Part shown: positions 5,168 to 11,349 of the stretch, one piece after another
How positions within the stretch are numbered: the stretch's first letter is position 1
Layout of the letters: each line of letters begins with the position of its first letter
NCBI GenBank assembly: GCA_013041585.1
Contig: JABEVM010000208.1
Coordinates: forward strand, 1-11,349
Length of the DNA stretch: 11,349 bases
Direction of reading: 5' to 3'
Source of the DNA: Chlamydiota bacterium
GTDB lineage: Bacteria; Chlamydiota; Chlamydiia; Chlamydiales; Rhabdochlamydiaceae
Position numbers and translations under genes: made by a program
Notes under the pieces: generated by a model
The model's database searches: none
The model's input: only the letters and a program-made list of their open reading frames with translations
What the model was told of the DNA's origin: nothing

Positions 5168-8125
5168 TTAAAAACGCACATTATAGCTTAGTCCCAAGAA
5201 ATGAGTGTGATATTGAGAATTGTACTCAAAATCATAGCTTAGTTCGAGCCCATGTTTTTTATATAGGGTAACAAGGATGTCTACCCCTGCTAAAGCTGTA
5301 TTACGTCCCATTTTGGTGACTTCTACCGGAAAGCCAAAATTTGGAAATTGTATCGGTGTAAAATCCATGGATCTGTCTTTATCTAAAAACTCTCTCTGCC
5401 AAGCAAAGTTTGCTTCGGGCGAAATCTCTACATTTGTAGTTTTCCAAGTATAATTAAGTCTAAATCCTAGATTGCTGCGAAGAGATTTGACATTTTGCTG
5501 CGATGTTTTGAAAGCAAATGATTGAAATCCTTTTTCGCTATATTGATCAATATGAAGATACATATATTCAAGTGCAACTTCCGGAATGATCTGCAGTCCT
5601 TCAGGAATTGCTGAAAATGCACTGTTTCTGAAGGAATACTCAGCTCCAATAAGAGAATCAAATTCTGCTCCTTTAGGGGTTCCTTTCAATGTAAGAGGTA
5701 TATTTCTATTTACGTTACGTGAGATAGAATACCATTGGTATCCTCCCCCAACAATAGCATTAAATGCAATTTCCGGAAGCTGAGATGGAGCATATGTCGC
5801 ATAGGCATCGGAATGAATTGCATCGATAGTAAATGCACCCCATTTTTCTCCCCCATGGGCATCCGTTCTTTCATATTCCGTTAGAAGACCTACTCCTACA
5901 TTCGAAAAAGCATAGTCAAATCCTGTAAATGCTCCGGCTGACCAGTAGCGATAGCCTTGCATTTGGTTTTTAGAAATCACGTTTCCAAGTTGCCCCTTTG
6001 GCCCTACATAAAAATTCCAAGGTTTTTCTTGGGAAGTCCCAAGAGATTCGGTAAGACGCTGCGATTTTTCTTTGGTCTCAGGTTCTTGTATGTCTGCTAA
6101 AAAAGAATCTGTTTCATCATCAAAAAAAGAGGATAGAGGCTCATCATCTTGGGAAGTTACAAGCTGGATAGGAAAATCGATTTTAGAATTAGTTTTTTTC
6201 TTTACAGAAAAAGCCATTTTTTCCATGACGGGCTTTGTAAAACGAGAGCGCAAGTTTCCCATCTCTCTTGTAAGACGTGTAAACGTTTCGTTTACGGAAG
6301 AAAAGATAGGACGAGAGAGGTTGATGTAGCCTCCTTTTGCGTTTTTTTCATTTATACCATCATCAATGCCGCTTGGATCAGGAAATATGGTTGGGGTAAA
6401 AAAAACCTCAACGGAATTGGGTAAATAAGTTACATGAGGAACTAAATAAGGAGTGGTAAAATCTTGTAAATGAGCAAATGTCCCCGTTCTTCCTTCGTTT
6501 GCTTGAAGGACCGTAAAAGTTGCTCCAGGAAGAACATTACCTCCGGAAGTTTCGGCAACTCCCAATGTTCCAGCTAGATTAGCGTTTCCGGTGATCATAA
6601 GTTTAGAAAAGGAAGAATCATCTTGGAAATTAATCACCAACATCCCTGTAGGTGTTTGGATATAGTTTCCATCAATTGTCATCGTTCCTACATTGTCTCC
6701 GGGTCCCGGGCCACCAGGCACTACAGTTCCTTCGTTTTGAACTTGAAGAGTTGTTCCGAAGGTAAAATTAGAAGCCATCCCTGCTCCGGCATAAGTCGCA
6801 TTCTGTCCAATGAAAAACTGATCCGTTATAAGATTGGCATCATTACTAAATAACCCTCCATTCTGTATGACAGTTAAGGCTGTTACCAAACTTCCAAAAG
6901 CGTTGTTACCTACTTGACCGGAATTCGAATTGGTTAATTTTCCACTATTAATTGTCAAGGTTATGGTTCTGAAACTAGGCAAGATAGTATTACTGCCAAG
7001 CCGTGTACCAACACAATTATCTTGTACGTCACCAGTGTTATTTAGGGAAATTGTCCCGCCATTTAGTGTGATATAATTTCCAAGTATTCCAGTTCCAAAA
7101 GATCCTAAAACAGATGGAATAGATGAGATTGTTCCGTTGTTTGTAATGGATATATTTTCATCATTAAGTATGAGCTCATGAGCAACAATGAAACATCCAG
7201 ATGCCGTTATCAATGTGTTTTGTATATCTCCCGTGTTAAGTAGAGTTAAATTCCCTCCTGTAAATGTCAAAGTAGAGAGAAAGTTTTGAATGATAATCCC
7301 ACTTGTAAATTGGTTTCCGGTACCTAGTATAGGGCCAGCATTGTATAGAATCACATTGCTGTCATTCACGTTGCTGGTACTATTGATCTTTAGTAAACAA
7401 CCACTGTTAGGCCCCCCGGCGTTAGTAACAAAAGCTAAATTGCTCATAGACAGGGTGCTGTTGTTCATTGTAAAATTGTTTGCTTGAACTTCTACGGCAC
7501 CTGGCACTTGATCGGTTATCGCGTTGTTTATACATGAGACCATCCCATTAGAAATAGTAACAGGACAAGTTGGGGCTAATAAGGCAGATCCAATCTGCCC
7601 AAATCCTATATTAGGACTTATATTTTCAAAATTTACCGTTCCTTGGATATTTACACCTGTTGAAGTAGGACCTTGAATAATGGCCTGTATAGTAAGTGAA
7701 CTACCTGGGTTTGTGGTAATACTAAGAGGAGAAGTAGGTGCTACGCTTAAAAAGGCATTAGACGATTCAGGCGAGGTAATGGTGTGAGAACCGCTATTTA
7801 CAGTGATAAATGTAGTAGCTCCGGAAGGTGAGCTATCGAAGGTTATCGTGTTTGTCAAGTTAGGACGCGAAACCATATAGGAAGGAGAACTAGTATCGAA
7901 AGTAAGAGAGCCGATTGTAAAATTGTTATCCACTGAAACAGTAGGATTAGAAGATGATGTAGCGGGAAAGGATGCTATAGCTCCGGCTGCATTAGGAACA
8001 GCGCCATTCCAGCTTCCGGCAGAACTCCAATTTGTACCTGTTCCATTCCATGTGCTTGCATAAATAGCCGTACTACAAGGTAAACTTAAAAGTGCTAAAC
8101 TAATAATTTTTTTTCGAAAGGACAT
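5168..8125 (-). CDS. Type V autotransporter, beta-helical passenger with C-terminal beta-barrel
   Basis: A 985-residue outer-membrane/surface protein. A Sec signal peptide spans about 1-23 (RKK, hydrophobic core, cut after IYA). The mature N-terminus has the Trp/Asn/Gly-rich WNGTGTNW...SWNGAVP motif common in such passengers. A Ser/Thr/Asn/Gly-rich beta-helix follows, with N-x-G repeats at 229-414. Residues 452-566 show the conserved pre-barrel pattern: GTVVPGGPGPGDNVGTMTIDGNYIQ, then LAGTLGV, FTVL and VPHVTYLPNSVEVFF. A helical linker (about 607-633) and an acidic stretch (658-694) precede the barrel (about 702-985), which ends in alternating hydrophobics and terminal Phe. The GGA[ILV] and FxxN repeats of chlamydial Pmps are not conspicuous, so it is better called autotransporter than Pmp. 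Adhesion is a reasonable guess but untested. ATG 8125 follows GAGGG at 6-7 bases. Confidence 0.9.
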   Translation of the reverse strand: MSFRKKIISLALLSLPCSTAIYASTWNGTGTNWSSAGSWNGAVPNAAGAIASFPATSSSNPTVSVDNNFTIGSLTFDTSSPSYMVSRPNLTNTITFDSSPSGATTFITVNSGSHTITSPESSNAFLSVAPTSPLSITTNPGSSLTIQAIIQGPTSTGVNIQGTVNFENISPNIGFGQIGSALLAPTCPVTISNGMVSCINNAITDQVPGAVEVQANNFTMNNSTLSMSNLAFVTNAGGPNSGCLLKINSTSNVNDSNVILYNAGPILGTGNQFTSGIIIQNFLSTLTFTGGNLTLLNTGDIQNTLITASGCFIVAHELILNDENISITNNGTISSIPSVLGSFGTGILGNYITLNGGTISLNNTGDVQDNCVGTRLGSNTILPSFRTITLTINSGKLTNSNSGQVGNNAFGSLVTALTVIQNGGLFSNDANLITDQFFIGQNATYAGAGMASNFTFGTTLQVQNEGTVVPGGPGPGDNVGTMTIDGNYIQTPTGMLVINFQDDSSFSKLMITGNANLAGTLGVAETSGGNVLPGATFTVLQANEGRTGTFAHLQDFTTPYLVPHVTYLPNSVEVFFTPTIFPDPSGIDDGINEKNAKGGYINLSRPIFSSVNETFTRLTREMGNLRSRFTKPVMEKMAFSVKKKTNSKIDFPIQLVTSQDDEPLSSFFDDETDSFLADIQEPETKEKSQRLTESLGTSQEKPWNFYVGPKGQLGNVISKNQMQGYRYWSAGAFTGFDYAFSNVGVGLLTEYERTDAHGGEKWGAFTIDAIHSDAYATYAPSQLPEIAFNAIVGGGYQWYSISRNVNRNIPLTLKGTPKGAEFDSLIGAEYSFRNSAFSAIPEGLQIIPEVALEYMYLHIDQYSEKGFQSFAFKTSQQNVKSLRSNLGFRLNYTWKTTNVEISPEANFAWQREFLDKDRSMDFTPIQFPNFGFPVEVTKMGRNTALAGVDILVTLYKKHGLELSYDFEYNSQYHTHFLGLSYNVRF
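6884..7441 (-). repeat. Degenerate ~33-residue passenger repeats (N-x-G centred)
   Basis: Within autotransporter residues 229-414, six copies of a degenerate unit can be read: a beta strand, N[TANS]G, then a polar turn. The glycines are at 237, 264, 299, 331, 365 and 403 (steps 27-38). The best copies are NLTLLNTGDIQN, TISLNNTGDVQD and KLTNSNSGQVGN. This fits stacked beta-helix turns; the DNA itself is too diverged to be a simple nucleotide repeat. Confidence 0.55.
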
Positions 8126-8161
8126 AGAAACCCTCTTTGATTCTACTTTCTTCTAAGTAAA

Positions 8162-8190
8162 AAAATAGTTTTTGCAAATATTTTTTTCAA
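8162..8190 (-). promoter_or_regulatory. Candidate sigma-70-like promoter for the autotransporter
   Basis: On the minus strand TTGAAA (8190-8185, five of six) and TATTTT (8167-8162, four of six) are separated by 17 bases. The start would be near 8155, with about 30 bases of leader before ATG 8125, including GAGGG. Confidence 0.4.
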
Positions 8191-8233
8191 AACGATGATG
8201 GAAATTTTTCTAGCAAAATAGATTGGTTTTGCG

Positions 8234-8259
8234 ATTCTTGTTTAAGAATATTCCAGAAT
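8234..8259. promoter_or_regulatory. Overlapping palindromes upstream of the autotransporter promoter
   Basis: ATTCTT-GTTT-AAGAAT (8234-8249) is a perfect 6-bp inverted repeat that shares bases with the palindrome GAATATTC (8246-8253), and a further GAAT follows at 8256-8259. This clusters four ATTC/GAAT half-sites in 26 bases, about 45 bases upstream of the candidate -35. It could be an activator or repressor site; low base complexity makes chance possible. Confidence 0.22.
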
Positions 8260-8385
8260 GCTTGCATCACTCTTTTCTATATGTTCTTAAGTCTGCTATT
8301 TCACAGATAGGGCGTTCCTCGAAAAACCGCTATGATAGATTTGAGAGTTTTCCTGATGCAAGATCTATTTATTCAGGCAGCTTGA

Positions 8386-8955
8386 TTAGTTGAGGGCTTC
8401 TATAGTGAAATCTTCCCTGTTCAGAATCGAAGTTGAACCGTAAAATTCGCAGAGCGCTCGCCTGAAAATTTCAGCTCTTTCGGGAAGACCTTCGCTGCAA
8501 TAGGTTTTGACTTGTTCATATACCGCTTGTTTAAACGCAAGGGTATCAGATTCTGACCCATTTAGATTATCAATACTCACTCGAAAGCGAAAGCCGGCTG
8601 CCATAGAAAGGATCCATTCCATAGCCTGTGGTTTGACTTCAACGCTTTGAAAAAGTTTTTGTTCTGAAGCGCTACGACCATCAGGTACATACCAATACCC
8701 AAAATCAACAAGCTTTCGGCGGTTTTCTCCTGCAATGAGCCAATGGGAGCATTCATGTAGCGCACTAGCAAAAAAACCGTGTGCAAAGATAAGCGAACTG
8801 TGGGGCCTGTTTTCATCTGCAGGAAGATAAAGCGGCTCATCATCGCCTTTAACAAGCTTGGTATTATATTTCTCAAAGAAGCAGGTATTGAAAATAGTGA
8901 TTACATCTTCGTAGCGATGTACCTGCTCTTCTAAGCTAACTTGTTTGAGATTCAT
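8386..8955 (-). CDS. epmC: EpmC-type elongation factor P hydroxylase
   Basis: A 189-residue homologue of EpmC (YfcM), the enzyme that hydroxylates the beta-lysylated Lys of elongation factor P after EpmA and EpmB act. E. coli EpmC is about 182 residues, so this is full length. Strongly conserved stretches are HGFFASALHECSHW (with an HExxH-like metal site), IAGENRRKLVDFGYWYVPDGR, VEVKPQAMEWILS and SIDNLNG. EF-P modification relieves ribosome stalling at polyproline. None of efp, epmA or epmB is in the window; if they are missing from the genome the substrate would be unclear. ATG 8955 is chosen because AGGGA (8970-8966) lies 10 bases upstream. The in-frame TTG at 8964 would leave one base. It is probably the last gene of the dxr-ispD operon. 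Confidence 0.9.
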   Translation of the reverse strand: MNLKQVSLEEQVHRYEDVITIFNTCFFEKYNTKLVKGDDEPLYLPADENRPHSSLIFAHGFFASALHECSHWLIAGENRRKLVDFGYWYVPDGRSASEQKLFQSVEVKPQAMEWILSMAAGFRFRVSIDNLNGSESDTLAFKQAVYEQVKTYCSEGLPERAEIFRRALCEFYGSTSILNREDFTIEALN

Positions 8956-9002
8956 ACTTATCAATTCCCTGTTTTTTCATCTCTTCTAAGAAAATAAATT
9001 GG

Positions 9003-9356
9003 CTATTTCAAAAGCAGATCATCCACTACTTCCATACAAATGTCGGGCAGTTTTCGATCCGGATCCATGCAATCTTTGATTGTGATAACAGCTTTTCGAA
9101 TTTCTAGAGGAAGCTCTTCAGATGGGTCGTTTTCTCCTGGCCAAGAAGCGTCACGAGTTTTTTTATCGGGCCATCTCGAATAAGCAACCCACATTCCTTC
9201 TGCTGTTCGGTGCAAACAGGAACCTATGGCTCCCCTATGTTCTACAAAATATTTTGCAATTATTTTCCAAGCATTTTGATAATCAGATTCTCTATTTGGT
9301 TTGATATAAGCTTGGTAAATGGCAGCAAAACCAGGACTGCCTTTAGATAAGGTCAT
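9003..9356 (-). CDS. ABM-like ferredoxin-fold (dimeric alpha/beta barrel) protein
   Basis: A small 117-residue soluble protein resembling the antibiotic-biosynthesis-monooxygenase (ABM)/dimeric alpha-beta-barrel group. FAAIYQAYIKPNRES is the first beta strand and turn, a helix of about 24-39 (YQNAWKIIAKYFVEH) follows, then GAIGSCLHR and MWVAYSRWPDKKTRDASW, the typical second half with a Trp-rich strand followed by a helix. Members act as cofactor-free monooxygenases, heme-degrading enzymes or stress proteins; nothing here selects one. Two short acidic stretches follow the core. ATG 9356 is preceded by AAGAGA at about 5 bases. It lies 24 bases after ispD and 47 bases before epmC, so co-transcription is likely, but no shared pathway is obvious. 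Confidence 0.7.
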   Translation of the reverse strand: MTLSKGSPGFAAIYQAYIKPNRESDYQNAWKIIAKYFVEHRGAIGSCLHRTAEGMWVAYSRWPDKKTRDASWPGENDPSEELPLEIRKAVITIKDCMDPDRKLPDICMEVVDDLLLK

Positions 9357-9380
9357 ATAAATCTCTTATTGAAAAATCTG

Positions 9381-10055
9381 TTATGAAGACAGGCTCTGGC
9401 TAAATAGCTCGTTTGCGATAACTAGATCGCTTTTAACGGTAACTTTCATATTAATGAAATCCCCGGCCACAATCTTTACTTTGTGTCCGTACATGGCAAC
9501 GATTTCACTATCATCTGTTGCAACAAAATACTGATCATTGATCGCGGATTCTAAAGCGCTCAGCAAAATATCACGTTTAAATCCTTGGGGAGTTTGTGCA
9601 ATCCATGTTGTAGCTCTTGCGAGTGACCTCTGGATGATTAGATCATCTTCAGCATATTTAATGGTTGCAGTGGGAGGAACAGCTGTCATTGCAGCTCCAT
9701 ATTCCTCAACGGCTTTAATCAAATTTTCAATCAGCCATACGGGAGTGAGAGCCCTTGCACCATCGTGGGTGAGAATGATATTTCCCTTTGATGCTTTCAC
9801 GCCTTTGTATACAGATTCTATCCTTTCGCTTCCCCCTTCAACTACCAGCACAGAGAGATTATGTCTGTTAAAAAGTTCTTGATAAAGGGGTATGTCCTGC
9901 TTGCGTGTTGCAACAATCATCTCATCTAACTTGCTACATTTGGAGAACTGTTCTACAGTTCTTACTATCATCGGCTTTCCAGCGATCTCTAGAAGAAGTT
10001 TATTCTCACCAAACCGCGTCGAGTTCCCTGCTGCTGTTATAACTACAGAAATCAT
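9381..10055 (-). CDS. ispD: IspD-type 2-C-methyl-D-erythritol 4-phosphate cytidylyltransferase
   Basis: A 224-residue cytidylyltransferase of the IspD group, which makes CDP-methylerythritol from CTP and MEP. Conserved features are AAGNSTRFG (8-16) with Arg14 and Lys19 for CTP phosphates, GGSERIESV (74-82), HDGAR (97-101) with metal-binding Asp98, ATIK (130-133), Arg147, AQTPQGF (153-159), TDDSE (180-184) and NMKVT (202-206) with Lys204. These correspond to the E. coli catalytic set, so activity is expected. Two oddities: the usual PKQ after the CTP loop reads NKLLL, as in molybdopterin nucleotidyltransferases, and HDGARP has Ala for Pro. ATG 10055 has GGAG 10 bases upstream and is where family similarity starts; ATG 10103 would add 16 unconserved residues. 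The start lies inside the dxr-like gene (50-base overlap). A ribitol- or other polyol-phosphate specificity cannot be excluded. Confidence 0.85.
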   Translation of the reverse strand: MISVVITAAGNSTRFGENKLLLEIAGKPMIVRTVEQFSKCSKLDEMIVATRKQDIPLYQELFNRHNLSVLVVEGGSERIESVYKGVKASKGNIILTHDGARALTPVWLIENLIKAVEEYGAAMTAVPPTATIKYAEDDLIIQRSLARATTWIAQTPQGFKRDILLSALESAINDQYFVATDDSEIVAMYGHKVKIVAGDFINMKVTVKSDLVIANELFSQSLSS

Positions 10056-11184
10056 TTTCCAAAATCTCCATGGCTGTTTTTTGCGCGACTGTTTCGGCTT
10101 CAATGATCTGATTGATATCAGGATTCATTATATTTTTTGTTTTTTGGATTGTGGCTGCGATGATTTTAGGGATATCCATAAAACCAATCTTATTCTCCAT
10201 ATAGGCTTGTACGGCAGTATGATCAGCGCCGTGAAGTACAGCAGGCATGATCCCACCCATTTCCAAAACCGTATAGCCCATGTTTAAACAGGGGAATTTA
10301 GCAAAAGCAGGCTTTTCAAAGTTTAGTGTTTTCCCATACAAATCTGTAAATGAGCTTAGAGATCCTTGCGCTCTTTCAGGATAAAACAAGGCATATTGCG
10401 TATAACGTCTCATATCTGGAGTGCCCAGTTCCGTAATAATACTGCCATCACTAAATTCGACTAGGGAATGGCAAATATATTCTGGGTGCACAACCACTTT
10501 GATCTGACTAGGGTCAACATCAAATAGCCATTTTGCTTCAATAATCTCAAAGGCCTTATTTATGCACGTTGCACTGTCTATTGTAATTTTATTTCCCATG
10601 TTCCATGCAGGCCTAGAAAAAATGTCTTTCATTGTGACATTTTTTAACTGCTCCTCACTCATTTCGGCAATTTTACCCTTGCCCATGGTTAAATAAATAT
10701 TTCTGATCTCTGTTTTTTTGCCTGATTTGAGTGACTGGAATAAAGCGGAATGCTCTGAATCAATTGGGATGATAGTCACGTTATTTTTTTTAGCTTCTCG
10801 AATAACAATCTCACCGGCTAACACCAGTGTTTCCTTGTTGGCGAGACCAATTGTGATTCCCTTTTTTATGGCTTCAAGGGTTGGAATAAGTCCAGCAGTG
10901 CCCACTAAGGAATTGATTACAAGATCGCTATCAAGGGTTGCAATTTTTTTAAGTCCCTCTTCCCCTTTGTAAAGGGTCGCGTTTGTTTTAAAAGACTCTG
11001 CTTTATTCATATCTGTTATACAAACAGCTTCTGGTCTGAACTCCTCTATCTGCTCTTTTAACTTCTCCATATTGCTATTTGCTGACAGTCCAATTACCTT
11101 GAACTTGTCAGGATGGTGTCTCACAATATCAAGTGTCTGCGTTCCAATTGAACCCGTTGAGCCAAGAATAACAATACGTTTCAT
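10006..11184 (-). CDS. dxr: Divergent 1-deoxy-D-xylulose 5-phosphate reductoisomerase (DXR/IspC-like)
   Basis: A 392-residue homologue of DXR, near the family's usual length (E. coli 398). Preserved features are the NADPH motif GSTGSIGTQTL (8-18), ANKET (115-119) with Lys117, the metal ligands in IDSEHSA (Asp142, Glu144) and Glu213, the block AWNMGNKITIDSATCINK with Ser204, Asn209 and Lys210, and HPEYICHSLV. Altered positions are the phosphate-binding SGGPFR loop, which reads GKGKIA (168-173); the flexible-loop His equivalent to E. coli His209, which is Arg191; and the C-terminal NE motif, which is Asp-His (321-322). The fold and chemistry probably hold, but substrate recognition may differ. 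The C-terminus continues about 15 residues past the family end and overlaps ispD. ATG 11184 is chosen over a start at 11205 because GGAG lies 8 bases upstream and similarity begins at MKRIVILG. First gene of the operon. Confidence 0.85.
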   Translation of the reverse strand: MKRIVILGSTGSIGTQTLDIVRHHPDKFKVIGLSANSNMEKLKEQIEEFRPEAVCITDMNKAESFKTNATLYKGEEGLKKIATLDSDLVINSLVGTAGLIPTLEAIKKGITIGLANKETLVLAGEIVIREAKKNNVTIIPIDSEHSALFQSLKSGKKTEIRNIYLTMGKGKIAEMSEEQLKNVTMKDIFSRPAWNMGNKITIDSATCINKAFEIIEAKWLFDVDPSQIKVVVHPEYICHSLVEFSDGSIITELGTPDMRRYTQYALFYPERAQGSLSSFTDLYGKTLNFEKPAFAKFPCLNMGYTVLEMGGIMPAVLHGADHTAVQAYMENKIGFMDIPKIIAATIQKTKNIMNPDINQIIEAETVAQKTAMEILENDFCSYNSSRELDAVW

Positions 11185-11192
11185 TTTAAAAT

Positions 11193-11196
11193 CTCC
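11193..11196 (-). promoter_or_regulatory. Ribosome binding site deciding the dxr start
   Basis: GGAG on the minus strand lies 8 bases before ATG 11184. A near-identical string (GGAGATTTT then A-rich) precedes the ispD start, at 10066-10069, supporting both start choices. Confidence 0.65.
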
Positions 11197-11205
11197 AAGA
11201 CCCAA

Positions 11206-11234
11206 ATTTTACCAAGAAATCAGGTTATCGTCCA
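11206..11234 (-). promoter_or_regulatory. Candidate promoter of the dxr-ispD-ABM-epmC operon
   Basis: On the minus strand TGGACG (11234-11229, four of six) and TAAAAT (11211-11206, five of six, preceded by TGG as an extended -10) are 17 bases apart. The start would be near 11199, giving a leader of about 15 bases that just contains the GGAG. Confidence 0.4.
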
Positions 11235-11247
11235 TTTGCATTTTTAT

Positions 11248-11261
11248 GGGGATTTCTCCCC
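11248..11261. other. GC-rich mini-hairpin upstream of dxr
   Basis: GGGGA (11248-11252) pairs perfectly with TCCCC (11257-11261). On the minus strand the loop reads GAAA, a stable GNRA tetraloop. It stands out in an AT-rich leader, 14 bases upstream of the candidate -35. No U-run follows on the minus strand; on the plus strand CGTTTTATTT follows. It may end a transcript from outside the window. Confidence 0.3.
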
Positions 11262-11349
11262 CGTTTTATTTGAGCTTTGAGCTGGATACGTTGAATTTAC
11301 GCCATTTCAGGCCACTAAGCTATTCATAAATTCAAATAATCTATATATA

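Noticed and set aside
6072..6853. Several plus-strand frames of 76-91 codons inside the autotransporter region
   Set aside because: They lie opposite the continuous, motif-rich autotransporter frame and overlap each other; they read as shadows of its biased composition.
6884..7441. CRISPR or tandem DNA repeat in the autotransporter
   Set aside because: Periodicity is visible only in the protein, unit length varies from 27 to 38 residues, and no exact DNA repeat or spacer pattern is present.
8246..8258. Functional eukaryotic heat-shock element
   Set aside because: The match GAA-nn-TTC-nn-GAA is short, falls in AT-rich bacterial promoter DNA and has no plausible mechanism; kept only as a palindrome cluster.
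8289..8385. Terminator after epmC
   Set aside because: Only short or bulged stems (such as CCTGA/TCAGG with a 16-base loop) and no U-run were found downstream of the epmC stop.
8577..8876. Minus-strand 99-codon frame overlapping epmC in another frame
   Set aside because: The epmC frame carries long conserved blocks across the same bases; this frame has none.
9892..10287. Plus-strand 131-codon frame opposite the dxr/ispD junction
   Set aside because: It is antisense to two well-conserved genes, its product is Cys/Phe/Ile-rich with no family pattern, and it has no ribosome site.

Overview
The window looks like an AT-rich chromosomal segment from a host-associated Gram-negative bacterium. The best guess, held with moderate confidence, is an amoeba-associated member of the Chlamydiota (Parachlamydia-like); Legionellales or another intracellular gammaproteobacterium is the alternative. 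The clues are a eukaryotic-type Ser/Thr kinase with a long unrecognised N-terminal region, a large autotransporter ending in Phe with a glycine-rich pre-barrel motif, and methylerythritol-phosphate (MEP) isoprenoid genes. A true EpmC homologue points more towards gammaproteobacteria or gene transfer. No rRNA, tRNA, transposase or CRISPR array was seen.

Left part (1-4059), plus strand. A 485-residue kinase is followed by a 320-base gap containing a 13-bp hairpin. Next come three small-molecule or housekeeping-type genes: a short PhnA/YjdM C-terminal-domain protein, a YbhB/YbcL (PEBP) protein, and a 14-helix DHA2-type MFS exporter starting only 15 bases after the PEBP stop. The last two are almost certainly co-transcribed.

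Right part (4204-11184), all minus strand. Read in the direction of transcription: dxr-like, ispD-like (50-base overlap), an ABM-like ferredoxin-fold protein (24-base gap) and epmC (47-base gap) form a likely operon with a candidate promoter just upstream of dxr. A 260-base gap with its own promoter and a palindrome cluster leads to the 985-residue autotransporter. A HAD phosphatase/phosphomutase with a near-consensus extended -10 promoter comes last and converges on the MFS gene across 144 bases in which I see no clear terminator.

Two enzymes stand out. The kinase has no Lys at the VAIK position, but carries a Lys at the third position of its glycine-rich loop with exactly the spacing of animal/plant WNK kinases; both partners of the usual APE Glu-Arg salt bridge are also replaced. 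The dxr-like protein keeps the NADPH and metal-binding signatures of DXP reductoisomerase but has lost the substrate-phosphate loop (SGGPFR) and the downstream NE motif. Its overlapping partner ispD keeps its catalytic residues. The pair could be a divergent MEP branch or a dedicated CDP-polyol pathway.
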